Assembly (NCBI RefSeq): GCF_036700095.1
Contig: NZ_CP144918.1
Location: forward strand, 1,551,001-1,615,000
DNA: 64,000 nt
Source of the DNA: Pelagerythrobacter marensis
GTDB lineage: Bacteria; Pseudomonadota; Alphaproteobacteria; Sphingomonadales; Sphingomonadaceae
Reading direction: 5' to 3'
The position numbers and the translations under genes were made by a program. Shown one piece after another: positions 27,577-39,047 of this stretch; positions within the stretch are counted from its first letter, which is position 1, and each line of letters opens with the position of its first letter. The notes beneath the pieces were generated by a model that was given only the letters and a program-made list of their open reading frames with translations, made no database searches and had not been told where the DNA came from.

Positions 27577-28836
27577 TTACAAATCGATCAGCATCCGGGT
27601 CGGATCCTCGATCGCTTCCTTGATGATCTTGAGCGCGGTGACGGCTTCGCGCCCGTCGATCAGGCGGTGGTCGTAGCTGAGCGCGATATACATCATCGGG
27701 CGGATTTCGACTTTGCCGTCGATCGCGACCGGCCGATCCTCGATCCGGTGCAGACCGAGCACCGCGCTTTGCGGCGGGTTGATGATCGGGGTGCTCATCA
27801 GCGATCCGAACACACCGCCGTTGGAGATCGTGAAAGTGCCGCCCTTCATGTCGTCCATCGTCAGCGTGCCGTCGCGCGCACGCTTGCCGAAGTCGGCAAT
27901 GTCCTTCTCGATCTGCGCGAAGCCCTTGGCCTGCGCATCGCGGATCACCGGCACGACCAGCCCGTTGGGTGCGCTGACCGCAACCGAGATGTCGACGTAG
28001 TCGTGATAGACGATCTCGTCGCCTTCGATATAGGCGTTGACCGAGGGCACGTCCTTCAGCGCAAGGCAGGCGGCCTTGGCGAAAAAGCCCATGAAGCCGA
28101 GCTTGATGTCGTGCTTCTTGGCGAACAGGTCCTTGTACTTCTCGCGCGCCTCGATCACCGCGCTCATGTCGCAGTCGTTGAAGGTGGTGAGCAGCGCCGC
28201 ATTCTCCTGCGCGCCTTTCAGCCGCCGGGCGATGGTCTGGCGCATGCGCGTCATCTTGACGCGCTCCTCGCGCCGCTCGCCAGTGGCGGCGGGCGCGGGG
28301 CTGGCCGCTTTCGCCTGGTCGGGCGCGGCATCCTCGACCGTGCCGCCGTCCGATTTCTTCGCCTCTGCGGCGGCGAGGACATCTTCCTTGGTCAGGCGGC
28401 CGTCCTTGCCGGTGCCCTTGATCGTGCTGGGGTCCACCCCGTGTTCCAGCACCGCGCGGCGCACGGCGGGGGACAGGGTCTGGGTGTCGCCCGGCGCGGC
28501 CTCCTTGGCTGCCGCCGGGGGAGGGGAGGAAGCCTTGGTCTCGGCCTGCGCGGCATCCTGTTCGCGCGGGGCGACTTTGGTGCTTTCGCCCGCGGCAACG
28601 TCGTCCTCGACCGTCGCGATCACCGCGCCGACTTCGACCGTGTCGCCGACTTCCGCCTTGAGCTCGCCGATCACGCCGGCGACCGGGGAGGGAACCTCGA
28701 CCGCGACTTTGTCGGTTTCGAGGCTGGCGATCGGTTCGTCGACTTTCACCGGGTCGCCGGGTTTCTTCAGCCACTCGCCGATCGTGCCTTCGGTAACCGA
28801 TTCGCCCAGGGTGGGGACTTTGACTTCGCTGGCCAT
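27577..28836 (-). CDS. sucB: 2-oxoglutarate dehydrogenase E2, dihydrolipoyl succinyltransferase
   Basis: The core of the oxoglutarate dehydrogenase complex. It has 419 residues from ATG 28836. The lipoyl domain carries ETDKVAVEV at about residues 41-49, a Pro/Ala-rich linker follows, then the E3-binding domain ([15 protein letters not shown]), and a second linker. The catalytic domain has the [13 protein letters not shown] active-site His near the end. It lies 11 bp after sucA. Confidence 0.96.
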   Translation of the reverse strand: MASEVKVPTLGESVTEGTIGEWLKKPGDPVKVDEPIASLETDKVAVEVPSPVAGVIGELKAEVGDTVEVGAVIATVEDDVAAGESTKVAPREQDAAQAETKASSPPPAAAKEAAPGDTQTLSPAVRRAVLEHGVDPSTIKGTGKDGRLTKEDVLAAAEAKKSDGGTVEDAAPDQAKAASPAPAATGERREERVKMTRMRQTIARRLKGAQENAALLTTFNDCDMSAVIEAREKYKDLFAKKHDIKLGFMGFFAKAACLALKDVPSVNAYIEGDEIVYHDYVDISVAVSAPNGLVVPVIRDAQAKGFAQIEKDIADFGKRARDGTLTMDDMKGGTFTISNGGVFGSLMSTPIINPPQSAVLGLHRIEDRPVAIDGKVEIRPMMYIALSYDHRLIDGREAVTALKIIKEAIEDPTRMLIDL

Positions 28837-28847
28837 TTTCGCGTTCC

Positions 28848-31697
28848 TCAAGCCTTTTTCTTGCTGGCAGTCTTGCCGTTGCGCGCGGCCTCGCCGCCGT
28901 CGTTGAGGCCCAATGCCATCGAGACGAGGCAACGCTGCTGCTCCTCGTGCCGTTTGGCAAGGCCGGTTGCGGGGGAGGCGGCGACTTCGCGGCCCGCGTA
29001 GCGCGGGCGCATGCCGTCATGCCCGGCGGCGGAGAGCGCTTCCTCGATCTGGCTTTCGACGAAGAACCACGCGCCGTTGTTCTTCGGCTCTTCCTGGCAC
29101 CAGATAACCTCTTCCAGATTGGTCATCCGGCCCAGGCGCACCGCCAGCGGTTCGCCGGGGAAGGGGTAGAGTTGCTCGATCCGCACGATCGAAACGTCGT
29201 CCAGCCCGGCCTCGTCGCGCTTCTCGATCAGGTCGTAGGCGACCTTGCCGCTGCACAGCACGAGGCGGCGGATCTTCTCGTCCTCGATCTCCGTCGTATC
29301 GCTGACGATGCGGCGGAAATGGCTTTCGCCGCGGAATTCCTCCGCCGCGCTCTTGGCCATCGGGTGGCGCAGGAGCGACTTGGGCGTCATGATGATCAGC
29401 GGCTTGCGGAACGAACGCTTCATCTGCCGGCGCAGGACGTGGAAATAGTTCGCCGGCACGGTGATGTTGCACACGCAGATATTGTCGTTCGCGCACAGTT
29501 GCAGGAACCGCTCCAGCCGGGCGGAGGAGTGTTCCGGCCCCTGGCCTTCGTAACCGTGCGGCAGCAGCATCACCAGCCCGTTGGCGCGCAGCCACTTGAC
29601 CTCGCCGCTGGCGATATACTGGTCGATCATGATCTGCGCGCCGTTGGCGAAATCGCCGAACTGCGCTTCCCACAGGACCAGCGTTTTCGGGTCGGCCATC
29701 GCGAAGCCGTATTCGAAGCCGAGCACGCCATATTCCGAAAGCGGACTGTCGTAGACTTCGAACTTGCCGTGCGGCAGCTGCGTGAGCGGGATGTACTTGT
29801 GCTCGTCGGTCTGGTCGATCCACACAGCATGCCGCTGGCTGAAAGTGCCGCGGCCCGAATCCTGGCCCGACAGGCGCACGCCGTAGCCTTCGGTCACCAG
29901 GCTGCCGAAAGCGAGCGCTTCGGCGGTCGCCCAGTCGAACCCTTCGCCGGTGTCGAACATCTTGCGCTTGGCCTCGAGCACGCGGCCCAGCGTGCGGTGG
30001 ATCGTCAGATCCTCCGGCACTTCGGTCAGCGTGCGGCCGAGGCTGTCGAACAGCTTGTCCGAAATCGCGGTTTCGACATTGCGGCGCGCGGTTTCCGGGT
30101 CCGCCGGCTTGTTGAGCCCGGCCCAGCGCCCGCCGAACCAGTCCGCCTCGTTCGGTTTGTAGCTCTTGGCCGCTTCGAACTCTTCTTCCAGCTCCTTGAC
30201 GAATTCGGCGCAGAGCCGATCGCGCTCGCCTTCGTCGATCACGCCCTGTTCCACCAGGCGCGCGGCGTAGATCTCGCTCACCTTGGGGTGGTTCTTGATC
30301 GCGTCGTACATCAGCGGCTGGGTGAACTTGGGTTCGTCGCCCTCGTTGTGGCCGAACCGGCGATAGCACCACATGTCGATCACGATGTCGCGGCCGAAGC
30401 GCTGGCGATATTCGACCGCCAGCTTGCAGGCGAAGGTCACCGCTTCCGGATCGTCGCCGTTGACGTGCAGGATCGGCGCCTGGACGCCCTTCGCCACGTC
30501 GGACGGGTAGGGCGAGGAGCGCGCGAACTTGGGGCTCGTGGTGAACCCGATCTGGTTGTTGATGACGAAGTGGATGCAGCCGCCGGTGTTGTACCCGGCC
30601 ACGCCGGAGAAGCCGAAGCATTCCCACACGATGCCCTGGCCGGCAAAGGCCGCGTCGCCGTGGATCAGCACGGGCAGGACCTGCTCGTGCTTCTTCAGGT
30701 CGTCGCGGATCGCCTGCTGGGCGCGCGTCTTGCCGAGCACGACAGGATCGACCGCCTCGAGATGCGAGGGATTGGGCACGAGGCTCATGTGCACATCGAT
30801 GCCGTCGAACTCGCGATCCGTGCTGGTGCCGAGGTGGTATTTCACGTCGCCCGATCCGCCCACGTCCTCCGGGTTGGCGCTGCCGCCGGAAAATTCGTGG
30901 AAGATCACCTTGTAGGGTTTGCCCATAACGTTCGCGAGCACGTTCAGCCGCCCGCGGTGGGCCATGCCGTAGATGATCTCGCGCACGCCCGACTGGCCGC
31001 CATACTTGATCACCGCCTCGAGCGCGGGGATCATCGATTCGCCGCCGTCGAGGCCGAAGCGCTTGGTGCCGACGTATTTCTTGGCGAGGAACGCTTCGTA
31101 TTGTTCGCCGCGGACCACGGCGGCCAGGATCGCGCGCTTGCCCTCCGGCGTGAACTGGATGACGTCTTCGGGCCCTTCGAACTTTTCCTGCAGGAAACGC
31201 CGTTCCTCGACATCGGCGATGTGCATGTATTCGAGGCCGACCTTGCCGCAGTAATTCGCGCGCAGCAGCTCGGCCAGCTCGCCGACCTTGACCCACTCGC
31301 GCCCGAGCAGGCCGCCGACGTAGACTTCCTTGTCCTCCTGCCCGTCGAACCCGTGCCATTCGAGGCGGAGGTCTTCGGGCAATTCGCGATTGCCCAGGCC
31401 CAGCGGATCGAGATCGGCCGCCATGTGCCCGCGCACGCGGTAGAGCCGGATCAGCAGCATGGCGCGGATCGAATCCGATGCCGCTTCCTCGACCGCCTTG
31501 GGATCGGCGGCCTTGCCCGCTTTTTCCGCCGCGGCCTTGACCGCGACTTTCATCGCCGTGGGATCGAGCGCCTGGGTCAGGTCGCTTTCGGAATCGATCC
31601 CGGTCAGCGGCCAGCGCGGGTTGCCCCAGCTCGGCCCCGGCTGCGGCCCGTCCTGACCGGCCAGTTCGGGGAGGAAATCGTGGTTTTCGTTACTCAT
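28848..31697 (-). CDS. sucA: 2-oxoglutarate dehydrogenase E1
   Basis: Thiamine diphosphate-dependent decarboxylase of the TCA cycle. It has 949 residues from ATG 31697 ([14 protein letters not shown]); a TTG four codons earlier is less likely. Family features are the [15 protein letters not shown] region, the ThDP site around [15 protein letters not shown], and the C-terminal [13 protein letters not shown]. The order sucA-sucB-lpdA fits a complete complex. A repeat-bracketed nuclease-like gene lies between it and sucD. Confidence 0.96.
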   Translation of the reverse strand: MSNENHDFLPELAGQDGPQPGPSWGNPRWPLTGIDSESDLTQALDPTAMKVAVKAAAEKAGKAADPKAVEEAASDSIRAMLLIRLYRVRGHMAADLDPLGLGNRELPEDLRLEWHGFDGQEDKEVYVGGLLGREWVKVGELAELLRANYCGKVGLEYMHIADVEERRFLQEKFEGPEDVIQFTPEGKRAILAAVVRGEQYEAFLAKKYVGTKRFGLDGGESMIPALEAVIKYGGQSGVREIIYGMAHRGRLNVLANVMGKPYKVIFHEFSGGSANPEDVGGSGDVKYHLGTSTDREFDGIDVHMSLVPNPSHLEAVDPVVLGKTRAQQAIRDDLKKHEQVLPVLIHGDAAFAGQGIVWECFGFSGVAGYNTGGCIHFVINNQIGFTTSPKFARSSPYPSDVAKGVQAPILHVNGDDPEAVTFACKLAVEYRQRFGRDIVIDMWCYRRFGHNEGDEPKFTQPLMYDAIKNHPKVSEIYAARLVEQGVIDEGERDRLCAEFVKELEEEFEAAKSYKPNEADWFGGRWAGLNKPADPETARRNVETAISDKLFDSLGRTLTEVPEDLTIHRTLGRVLEAKRKMFDTGEGFDWATAEALAFGSLVTEGYGVRLSGQDSGRGTFSQRHAVWIDQTDEHKYIPLTQLPHGKFEVYDSPLSEYGVLGFEYGFAMADPKTLVLWEAQFGDFANGAQIMIDQYIASGEVKWLRANGLVMLLPHGYEGQGPEHSSARLERFLQLCANDNICVCNITVPANYFHVLRRQMKRSFRKPLIIMTPKSLLRHPMAKSAAEEFRGESHFRRIVSDTTEIEDEKIRRLVLCSGKVAYDLIEKRDEAGLDDVSIVRIEQLYPFPGEPLAVRLGRMTNLEEVIWCQEEPKNNGAWFFVESQIEEALSAAGHDGMRPRYAGREVAASPATGLAKRHEEQQRCLVSMALGLNDGGEAARNGKTASKKKA

Positions 31698-31716
31698 TCG
31701 ATCACTCAATCACTCG

Positions 31717-31797
31717 ATGAGCCCCTGCGAAGGCAGGGGCCTCCCTCCGCCTGCGGAGCGCCGGTGGCATGAGGTCCCAGCCTGCGCTGGGACTCGC
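31717..31797 (-). repeat. Family A repeat, left bracket of the GIY-YIG gene
   Basis: Palindrome cores GCCCCTGCGAAGGCAGGGGC and GTCCCAGCCTGCGCTGGGAC stand about 40 bases apart. The element ends 2 bases before the stop codon of the GIY-YIG gene. Confidence 0.82.
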
Positions 31798-31799
31798 TT

Positions 31800-32105
31800 C
31801 TAGGCGAGAAGGTGCGATAAATCCTCCCATCCGGGATTCACCTCCTCGACCCGCTTGATCTTCCACTCGCGCTTCCATGCCTTCATCCGTTGTTCGACTT
31901 CGCGGGCGTCGTGAATATTCTCGAACTGCTCGAACCATACGAGGCGGTGACACTGATACCGGTGGGTAAAACCCTTCACAGCACCGGACCGGTGCTGCTC
32001 GATGCGTTCTGCCAGATCGTTCGTCACCCCGATGTAGAGCACTCCGTCCTTTCGGTTCGTCAGAATATAGACGAAGCCTTCGCTCAACCGTTCCGCCTCA
32101 TGCAT
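31800..32105 (-). CDS. Small GIY-YIG nuclease-domain protein
   Basis: A 101-residue protein that is nothing but a GIY-YIG domain: VYILTNRKDGVLYIGVTND carries the two-part motif, followed by the Arg helix (LAERIEQH) and a Glu in REVEQRMKAWKREWK. ATG 32105 is chosen because the upstream in-frame codons are translated repeat sequence. The gene is bracketed on both sides by family A repeats, which abut the start and nearly touch the stop. It interrupts sucD-sucA. Such single-domain proteins are common, but their substrate is mostly unknown. Confidence 0.85.
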   Translation of the reverse strand: MHEAERLSEGFVYILTNRKDGVLYIGVTNDLAERIEQHRSGAVKGFTHRYQCHRLVWFEQFENIHDAREVEQRMKAWKREWKIKRVEEVNPGWEDLSHLLA

Positions 32106-32188
32106 GAGCCCCAGCGCAGGCTGGGGCCTCCGTCCATCCGGCAGAGCGCCAGTTGCACGAGGTCCCAGCCTGCGCTGGGACACACGCT
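32106..32188 (-). repeat. Family A repeat, right bracket of the GIY-YIG gene
   Basis: Cores GCCCCAGCGCAGGCTGGGGC and GTCCCAGCCTGCGCTGGGAC are about 40 bases apart. The element begins at the base next to the ATG of the GIY-YIG gene, so any ribosome binding site must lie in repeat DNA. It ends 15 bases before the sucD stop. Confidence 0.82.
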
Positions 32189-32202
32189 ATTCAGATCGGA
32201 TG

Positions 32203-33093
32203 TCACGCAAGTTCCTTCAGCATCGCGTCGAGCGTCGTGCCGAGTTCGCTGGGCGAGGGCGAGACGCGGATGCCGGCTTTCTCCATCGCGGCGATCTTGT
32301 CGTCGGCACCGCCCTGGCCGCCGCTGACGATCGCGCCGGCATGGCCCATGCGGCGGCCCGGAGGGGCCGTGCGGCCGGCAATGAAGCCGACCATCGGCTT
32401 TTTACGACCCTTTTTCGCCTGGTCGGCGATGAACTCGGCCGCTTCTTCCTCGGCCGAGCCGCCGATTTCGCCGATCATGATGATCGACTTGGTCGCGTCG
32501 TCGGAGAGGAACATGTCGAGCACGTCGATGAAGTTGGTGCCGTTGACCGGGTCGCCGCCGATGCCGACAGCGGTGGTCTGGCCCAGGCCGACCTGCGTGG
32601 TCTGGTGCACGGCCTCGTAAGTCAGCGTGCCCGAGCGGCTGACGACGCCGACGCTGCCCTTCTTGAAGATCGAGCCGGGCATGATGCCAATCTTGCACTC
32701 GCCGGGCGTCAGCACGCCGGGGCAGTTCGGGCCGATCAGGCGCGACTTCGAACCGTCGAGCGCGCGCTTGACCTTGACCATGTCGAGCACCGGAATGCCC
32801 TCGGTGATGGCCACGATCAGTTCCATCTCCGCGTCGATCGCCTCGAGGATCGAGTCCGCGGCGAAGGGCGGCGGGACGTAGATGCAGCTCGCGGTCGCGC
32901 CGGTCGCGGCCTTCGCCTCGGCAACGGTGTTGTAGACCGGCAGCCCGATATGCTCGGTGCCGCCTTTGCCGGGCGTCACGCCCGCCACCATCTGCGTCCC
33001 GTAATCGAGCGCCTGCTGGGTGTGGAATGTGCCGGTGTCACCCGTCATGCCCTGGGTGATGACCTTGGTGTTCTTGTCGACGAGGATGGACAT
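32203..33093 (-). CDS. sucD: Succinyl-CoA synthetase alpha subunit
   Basis: Binds CoA and carries the phosphohistidine in succinyl-CoA to succinate conversion. It has 296 residues, with the CoA-binding [15 protein letters not shown] variant, [19 protein letters not shown], and the phospho-His segment [17 protein letters not shown]. The beta subunit gene sucC, usually just upstream, is not in this window. In its place is a small secreted-protein gene. Confidence 0.96.
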   Translation of the reverse strand: MSILVDKNTKVITQGMTGDTGTFHTQQALDYGTQMVAGVTPGKGGTEHIGLPVYNTVAEAKAATGATASCIYVPPPFAADSILEAIDAEMELIVAITEGIPVLDMVKVKRALDGSKSRLIGPNCPGVLTPGECKIGIMPGSIFKKGSVGVVSRSGTLTYEAVHQTTQVGLGQTTAVGIGGDPVNGTNFIDVLDMFLSDDATKSIIMIGEIGGSAEEEAAEFIADQAKKGRKKPMVGFIAGRTAPPGRRMGHAGAIVSGGQGGADDKIAAMEKAGIRVSPSPSELGTTLDAMLKELA

Positions 33094-33095
33094 TT

Positions 33096-33572
33096 CTATT
33101 CGCTCTCCGAAGGTGTTGCGACGATAAGACGGACAGAAGGCTCTTCACGCGAACCCGTCAGGGCCATTTGGACCATGCGTCCTTCGGCCATGAACCAAAT
33201 CTCGCCTTCGTCGTTGGGCTGGGGCAGCGCGTCGCCCCAGGCGGATTTGAATTTCTTGAACTGCTCAATATCCTTGAGTCTTGCAGTAACGACGCACACG
33301 CCCTTCCCCTCGGCCCCGCTGAATAAGATGACCGGGGCTCTTTCGGCATGTCCGTAGATTATCGGGCCATCGGCGATTGGTTCGCCATTTCCGCTTTGCA
33401 TCGTCGCACGCTTCCATCCCAGGCTTTCGAGCGCTGCTAGATCGATTCCCTCTTCCGTCGCCGAGAAGCAATCGTTGTAGCTTTCATAAACATCGGGAAG
33501 CGAGGCGATCCGCAGCTGGGCCTGCGCGGAAGAGCCCAGCAAAAGGCCGGCAACGAGGGCGTAGCGCAGCAT
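33096..33572 (-). CDS. Small secreted protein of unknown function between mdh and sucD
   Basis: A 158-residue protein with a signal peptide (residues 1-19, ending AQAQ), two Cys ([10 protein letters not shown] and [10 protein letters not shown]) and no known motif. One base separates it from mdh and two from sucD, so it is surely co-transcribed. Its base composition is visibly less GC-rich than the operon genes on both sides, which suggests later insertion. It occupies the position where sucC is found in many alphaproteobacteria. Confidence 0.75.
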   Translation of the reverse strand: MLRYALVAGLLLGSSAQAQLRIASLPDVYESYNDCFSATEEGIDLAALESLGWKRATMQSGNGEPIADGPIIYGHAERAPVILFSGAEGKGVCVVTARLKDIEQFKKFKSAWGDALPQPNDEGEIWFMAEGRMVQMALTGSREEPSVRLIVATPSESE

Positions 33573-33573
33573 T

Positions 33574-34868
<1,295 letters not shown>

Positions 34869-36830
34869 CTAGATCGCGATCCGGCGCGGGGGTTCCTCGT
34901 CGCGTTCCTGCGCCAGCAGCATCGCCGCCAGATAGTCGGGCACGGCGCGGCTGAAGTAATAGCCCTGGCCCAGCGTGCAGCCGGCGTCGCGCACGGCCGT
35001 CACCTGCTCGATCGTCTCCAGCCCCTCGGCGACGATTTCCATGTCGAGCTGGGCCCCCATTTCCGCCACCGCGCGAATGATCGCCTCGGTCCGGTTCGAC
35101 ACGTCGGGGCCGGAGACGAAGCTGCGATCGACCTTGATCTTGCTGAACGGGTATTTGTTGACATAGGCGAGCGAGGAATAGCCGGTTCCGAAATCGTCGA
35201 GCGCAAAGCGCACGCCGCGCGACGACAGCTCGCTGATGAAGGCGTCGGTCGCTTCGCTGTCGTCGAGAAACAGGCTTTCGGTCACCTCCAGCTCCAGCCG
35301 GGTCGGGTCGAGCTTGGCTTCGCGAAGGGCGTTCACGATCCCCAGCGCCGCGCCCGGCGCCTTGATCTGCAGCGACGACAGGTTGACCGCGATGGTCACG
35401 TCGTCGGGCCATTGCGCCGCCGCCTTGGCCGCCTGCGCGGTGATCCAGTTGCCCAGCGTCACGATAACACCGGTTTCCTCGGCGACCGGAATGAATTCGT
35501 CGGGCCGCATTTCGCCCTTCTGCGGGTGGAACCAGCGCACGAGCGCTTCGAACGTGCGGATCCGGCCGGTCGCAAGGTCCACGATCGGCTGGAAGAAGAT
35601 CGACAGCTCGTTCTTCTGGATCGCGTGGCGCAGCTCCGCCTCGATCTCGCGCCGGCGCGCCAGGTCGCGGCTCATCGAACTGTCGAAGAAACAGGTCTGG
35701 CGCCGGCCGTTGACCTTGGCGTGATAGAGCGCGAGATCGGCGGCCTGCATCACGCTGTCGGCGTCCGGCCCGTCTTCGGGCAGCACGGCCACGCCCAGCG
35801 AGGCGCCGATTTCCAGCCGCTCCCCGTCGACCCGCACCGGGCGCATGATTTCGGCATGGACTTCGCTCGCCAGCCGCATGCAGTCGGCCCGGCTATCGAT
35901 TTCGCAGAACACGATGAACTCGTCGCCGCCGAAGCGGGCGACCGTCGTGCCCGGCGGGGTGATTTCCTGGAGCCGCCGCGCCACCGTTTGCAGCACGCGG
36001 TCGCCGACCGGATGGCCCAGCAGGTCGTTCACTTCCTTGAACCGGTCGAGGTCGATCCAGATCATGCCCATCATCTGGTCGGGCTCGATCTCCATCAGCT
36101 TTTCGACGATCTCGTGATTCAGGCCCGCGCGGTTGGCGAGGCCGGTCACCGTATCGGTGCGGGCGAGCTGCTGCATCTTGGCCGCCAGGCGCGCGCTGGT
36201 TTCGGCGGCGGCGATATTGTCACGCAGCAGGTGAAACACGTTCATCGTGATCGACGCCATCGCCGGCACCATCAGCAGGATGGTGACCGCGAAGACCGCG
36301 AGCGGGAGCGACCCGAGATAGATGCAGGCCAGGCTGATCGGCACGCAGACCAGAACGAGCTGGCCGATCGCGATCACCGGGCGGCCGGCATTCCGGGCGC
36401 AGATCGCAACGCCGTAACCGATCGCATTGGCGGCCATCATCACTTCGGCGGCGGGATCGACTTTCATCACCAGCGTCGCGGCGGTCGCGGTGCCCAGAAG
36501 CAGGGCATAGGTAAATGCGCCGATCTCGTAGATCTTTTCGAGCGTGCTGGTGCTCGCGTCGCTGTCGGGCGAAATCGCGAACGCCAGCATGATGCGGATG
36601 GCGGCCACGACACACAGCGCGGCGGTGAGCCCGTACATGACCAGCGAGGCGCTCAGGTAAGCGACGACCAGCGCGCAGACGATGCCGCTGGCCGCGCCGG
36701 CGGCGAGACTGCTGGGCTGCGTATAGAGGGTGCGGACCAGCATCCGGCGCACGCGATCCGACAGCGCATCGCCTTTCTGGAAATAGGACAAGGCCCTGGT
36801 GACCTTCCCCCGGGGATCGCAGTTCGCCAT
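34869..36830 (-). CDS. Membrane-bound GGDEF-EAL protein (cyclic di-GMP turnover)
   Basis: A 653-residue protein. About six hydrophobic segments occupy residues 45-220. A GGDEF domain follows with GGDEF at 301-305, and an EAL domain with E428-A-L430 (FEALVRW), including the later DDFGTGYSSLAY loop and the KIDRSF-like KVDRSF. Both active-site motifs are intact, so it could make or break cyclic di-GMP. No allosteric I-site RxxD is obvious before the GGDEF. It stands alone upstream of mdh, in the same direction. Confidence 0.92.
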   Translation of the reverse strand: MANCDPRGKVTRALSYFQKGDALSDRVRRMLVRTLYTQPSSLAAGAASGIVCALVVAYLSASLVMYGLTAALCVVAAIRIMLAFAISPDSDASTSTLEKIYEIGAFTYALLLGTATAATLVMKVDPAAEVMMAANAIGYGVAICARNAGRPVIAIGQLVLVCVPISLACIYLGSLPLAVFAVTILLMVPAMASITMNVFHLLRDNIAAAETSARLAAKMQQLARTDTVTGLANRAGLNHEIVEKLMEIEPDQMMGMIWIDLDRFKEVNDLLGHPVGDRVLQTVARRLQEITPPGTTVARFGGDEFIVFCEIDSRADCMRLASEVHAEIMRPVRVDGERLEIGASLGVAVLPEDGPDADSVMQAADLALYHAKVNGRRQTCFFDSSMSRDLARRREIEAELRHAIQKNELSIFFQPIVDLATGRIRTFEALVRWFHPQKGEMRPDEFIPVAEETGVIVTLGNWITAQAAKAAAQWPDDVTIAVNLSSLQIKAPGAALGIVNALREAKLDPTRLELEVTESLFLDDSEATDAFISELSSRGVRFALDDFGTGYSSLAYVNKYPFSKIKVDRSFVSGPDVSNRTEAIIRAVAEMGAQLDMEIVAEGLETIEQVTAVRDAGCTLGQGYYFSRAVPDYLAAMLLAQERDEEPPRRIAI

Positions 36831-36920
36831 GCTCCGGGCGATAGCCCAAAGTGGTCACCGCATAGTTAAGAAACCGATGATGGCCCGGTGCCGCGCTCGG
36901 CGGCCGGACCGGGGGGCGGT

Positions 36921-37274
36921 TCAGGGCACCGGTACGGCCGAAGGCGCGCCGCGATCGTCTGCCGGCCGCAGCCCGGTGCGCGTGGTGCGTTCGAGGCCGC
37001 GGGCAAGGCGCGCGTCCAGCGTGCGGCAGATCCCGTGCCACCAGTCGTACGATTGGCGGTCGCCGGCGAAGAACGCGCGTTCGGCCTGCCGGCGCGCTTC
37101 CCGCGCCGCGCCGAGGCCATGACGGGCGAAGTGCTGCAAGGCGGCATGGAGCATCCGGTCGTCGGGCCGCGCCAGGCAATTGTCGTTTGCCGCGCGCGCG
37201 GGCTTGCGCCGGCGAAACGCCTGCGCGAGCAGGGACTGTGCAGCGGATTGCGATGGTGCGAAATGGACCGTCAT
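36921..37274 (-). CDS. Small conserved-looking protein of unknown function
   Basis: A 117-residue frame from ATG 37274, with an in-frame start at 37343 possible. The middle (ARAANDNCLARPDDRMLHAA, HFARHGLGAAREARRQAERA, FFAGDRQSYDWWHGICRTLD) looks like a helical protein with ordered codon use, not a shadow. There is no signal peptide. No function can be assigned. It lies between the GGDEF-EAL gene and a cell wall hydrolase, all leftward. Confidence 0.6.
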   Translation of the reverse strand: MTVHFAPSQSAAQSLLAQAFRRRKPARAANDNCLARPDDRMLHAALQHFARHGLGAAREARRQAERAFFAGDRQSYDWWHGICRTLDARLARGLERTTRTGLRPADDRGAPSAVPVP

Positions 37275-37425
37275 GACGAATTGGGCCTTCCGGTATGGCT
37301 CTTCGTGGCTGGAGGACGAAGGCCGGTTGCGACTTGCCCACAAGGTCTAGCGCCGCTCTCCTAAATTATGGTTCTTTGCCAGGGTTTCCAAGAGCTTAAC
37401 CGCCTCGTGCCGGCCGGCGTTCGCC

Positions 37426-38556
37426 CTATCGCGGATCGGCGATCCAGCGGCCGCTGTTGGCATATTCGGGCCGCACCGTTCCGGCCGAAGGCAGGCGGTC
37501 GGCAGGGCGCGCGGTGTCGCCGGTTTCCGCTGCGCCGGCGGCGGACTGTGCGGGAACGGATGCGCGGGCAGGGCTGCGGCCGGCGGTTGCGCGCGCGCTT
37601 TCGGCGGCGGGGCTGGCGAATGCCGCCGCCGGCGGGGCGGGTCGGGCGAACCTTTCCGCCACGGCCCGGGCGCTCGGCGCGGCCGCCGGTTCGCGGCCGC
37701 TATAGGCCGCGGTGAAAGCGCCCGGCTGCCCGGCCCTGCCGCGCCAGCGATAGAACCGGTGCGCGCCGATCGTGCCCACCGTGTCGAGGCTCGCCGCCCA
37801 ATAAGGATCGATCCAGATCGTGTGGTAGTGCGTGGCGAGCCCGACGGGGGTATAGACCTCGCCCGCCAGCGCCGCCTGCGCAATGCCCAGCGCACGGTCC
37901 CACGCCGCCTTCATCGGCTTGCGCGCCAGCGACCCGTCGCAGGTGAAGGTGAACTGGCACCCGGTGCTGCGGTCCGAACCCTGGAAAACCACGCCGCACA
38001 CGCTGTTGGGATATGTCGGATGGGCCACGCGGTTGAGCACGACTTGCGCCACGGCCTTCTGGCCGCCCGGCGTCTCGCTCGCCGCCTCGTAATAGACCGC
38101 ACTGGCGAGGCAGTGCAGCGCGCGGGCGCGGTCGACGCCCGTGCCGCCGCCGGCGAAGCTGCGCGCCGCGGGGCCGGCGGTGCGTGCGGCGGCCAGTTCC
38201 GCCGCGGTTCCGTCGCCGGTGCCGGTGGGATCGAACACCGCGGCCAGATCGTCGCGCGCGGCGGGCACCACGCGCGGACTGTCTTCGAGGAAGTAGAAGG
38301 CAGAGCCGGGGAAACTGTGGCCGGCGCGCTCGAACGGCATCGGCTTGACCGTTTCGGCCGGGGCAGTCTGAGGCACCGGCCGGCCGAAAGCGTGCCAGTC
38401 GCCCGGTGCGGCCATCGCCGGCACGCCCAGCGCCGCCACGAGCGCGAGGATGCGCCGTCCGCGATGCCTGCCCGGTCCGCCCCCGCCGATCGGGCGCGAC
38501 CGCAGGCTCGCCGGCGTGCGGCGTGCGCGGGTCGTTCCGGCGGGGCCGTTGCTCAA
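37426..38556 (-). CDS. SleB-type cell wall hydrolase
   Basis: A predicted peptidoglycan-cleaving enzyme. The catalytic region is a SleB/CwlJ domain (HCLASAVYYEAASETPGGQK, then AVAQVVLNRVAHPTYPNSVC). I choose TTG 38556 because AAGGA lies 6 bases upstream and a basic stretch plus hydrophobic anchor (ILALVAALGVPAMA) follows. An in-frame ATG at 38691 lacks a ribosome binding site. The length from TTG is 376 residues. The C-terminal ~110 residues are Ala/Pro/Arg-rich and probably disordered. It may act in growth or division. Confidence 0.85.
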   Translation of the reverse strand: MSNGPAGTTRARRTPASLRSRPIGGGGPGRHRGRRILALVAALGVPAMAAPGDWHAFGRPVPQTAPAETVKPMPFERAGHSFPGSAFYFLEDSPRVVPAARDDLAAVFDPTGTGDGTAAELAAARTAGPAARSFAGGGTGVDRARALHCLASAVYYEAASETPGGQKAVAQVVLNRVAHPTYPNSVCGVVFQGSDRSTGCQFTFTCDGSLARKPMKAAWDRALGIAQAALAGEVYTPVGLATHYHTIWIDPYWAASLDTVGTIGAHRFYRWRGRAGQPGAFTAAYSGREPAAAPSARAVAERFARPAPPAAAFASPAAESARATAGRSPARASVPAQSAAGAAETGDTARPADRLPSAGTVRPEYANSGRWIADPR

Positions 38557-38774
38557 GCTGCGTCCTTTCCGATCCGATGGCTGCCTGTCGGCTCGCGGCC
38601 CCGGCGCGTAGCAGCGCGAAAGCTGAAACTCGAGCGCGCCCTTGCCCCCGTCCCTTGGCGGCACAAGTCGCAAGCGGCGGTTAAGCGACATGCTTGTCGC
38701 AAGGTTAACGGCATGCGTCTTGCCGGGGTGGGGCGAGGCGGCTAAGGGCCGCCGCACGTCACGGGTTGTCCACC

Positions 38775-38965
38775 CGTTCCTGCCGGAACGACGGACCGAA
38801 GAGGGAAGGGGGTAGGGAGCATTTCTCCCGAGGCCCCCGCTGCCCCCGCAACTGTGACCGGGGAGCGCCCGTTCGACACGTCACTGGGGAACCGGGAAGA
38901 CGAAACGCGGCGCGACGATCCGGGAGCCAGGAGACCTGCCCGATGACGGTCGTTCGTGCTGCCGG
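38775..38965 (+). promoter_or_regulatory. Cobalamin (B12) riboswitch
   Basis: The conserved parts of the AdoCbl riboswitch are present in order: GAAGAGGGAA, GCTGCCCCCGCAACTGT (B12 box region), a CACTG segment, CCGGGAAGACG, and GAGCCAGGAGACCTGCC at the 3' end. It precedes a btuB-type receptor, as expected. In the known mechanism, B12 binding lowers expression of the downstream transporter. Confidence 0.95.
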
Positions 38966-39010
38966 GCGGGGTGCACCGGAAGCAAGCGGAAAAGGCGTAT
39001 GCCTTGTTCC

Positions 39011-39036
39011 GTCATGAGCGGCAGTTCGTTCATGAC
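39011..39036 (+). promoter_or_regulatory. Hairpin touching the btuB ribosome binding site
   Basis: GTCATGA and TCATGAC form a perfect 7-bp stem with a 12-nt loop. The stem ends directly before AGGAG (39037-39041) of btuB. It is a good candidate for the translation-control part of the riboswitch. Confidence 0.5.
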
Positions 39037-39047
39037 AGGAGTATTCC

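Noticed and set aside
28947-31772. A 941-codon rightward open frame opposite sucA
   Set aside because: Antisense shadow of sucA. The sense strand encodes a clear E1 enzyme with all its motifs.
36799-37364. Rightward frames opposite the small gene at 36921
   Set aside because: They are Arg/Gly-rich shadows. The leftward frame has more ordinary residue use.
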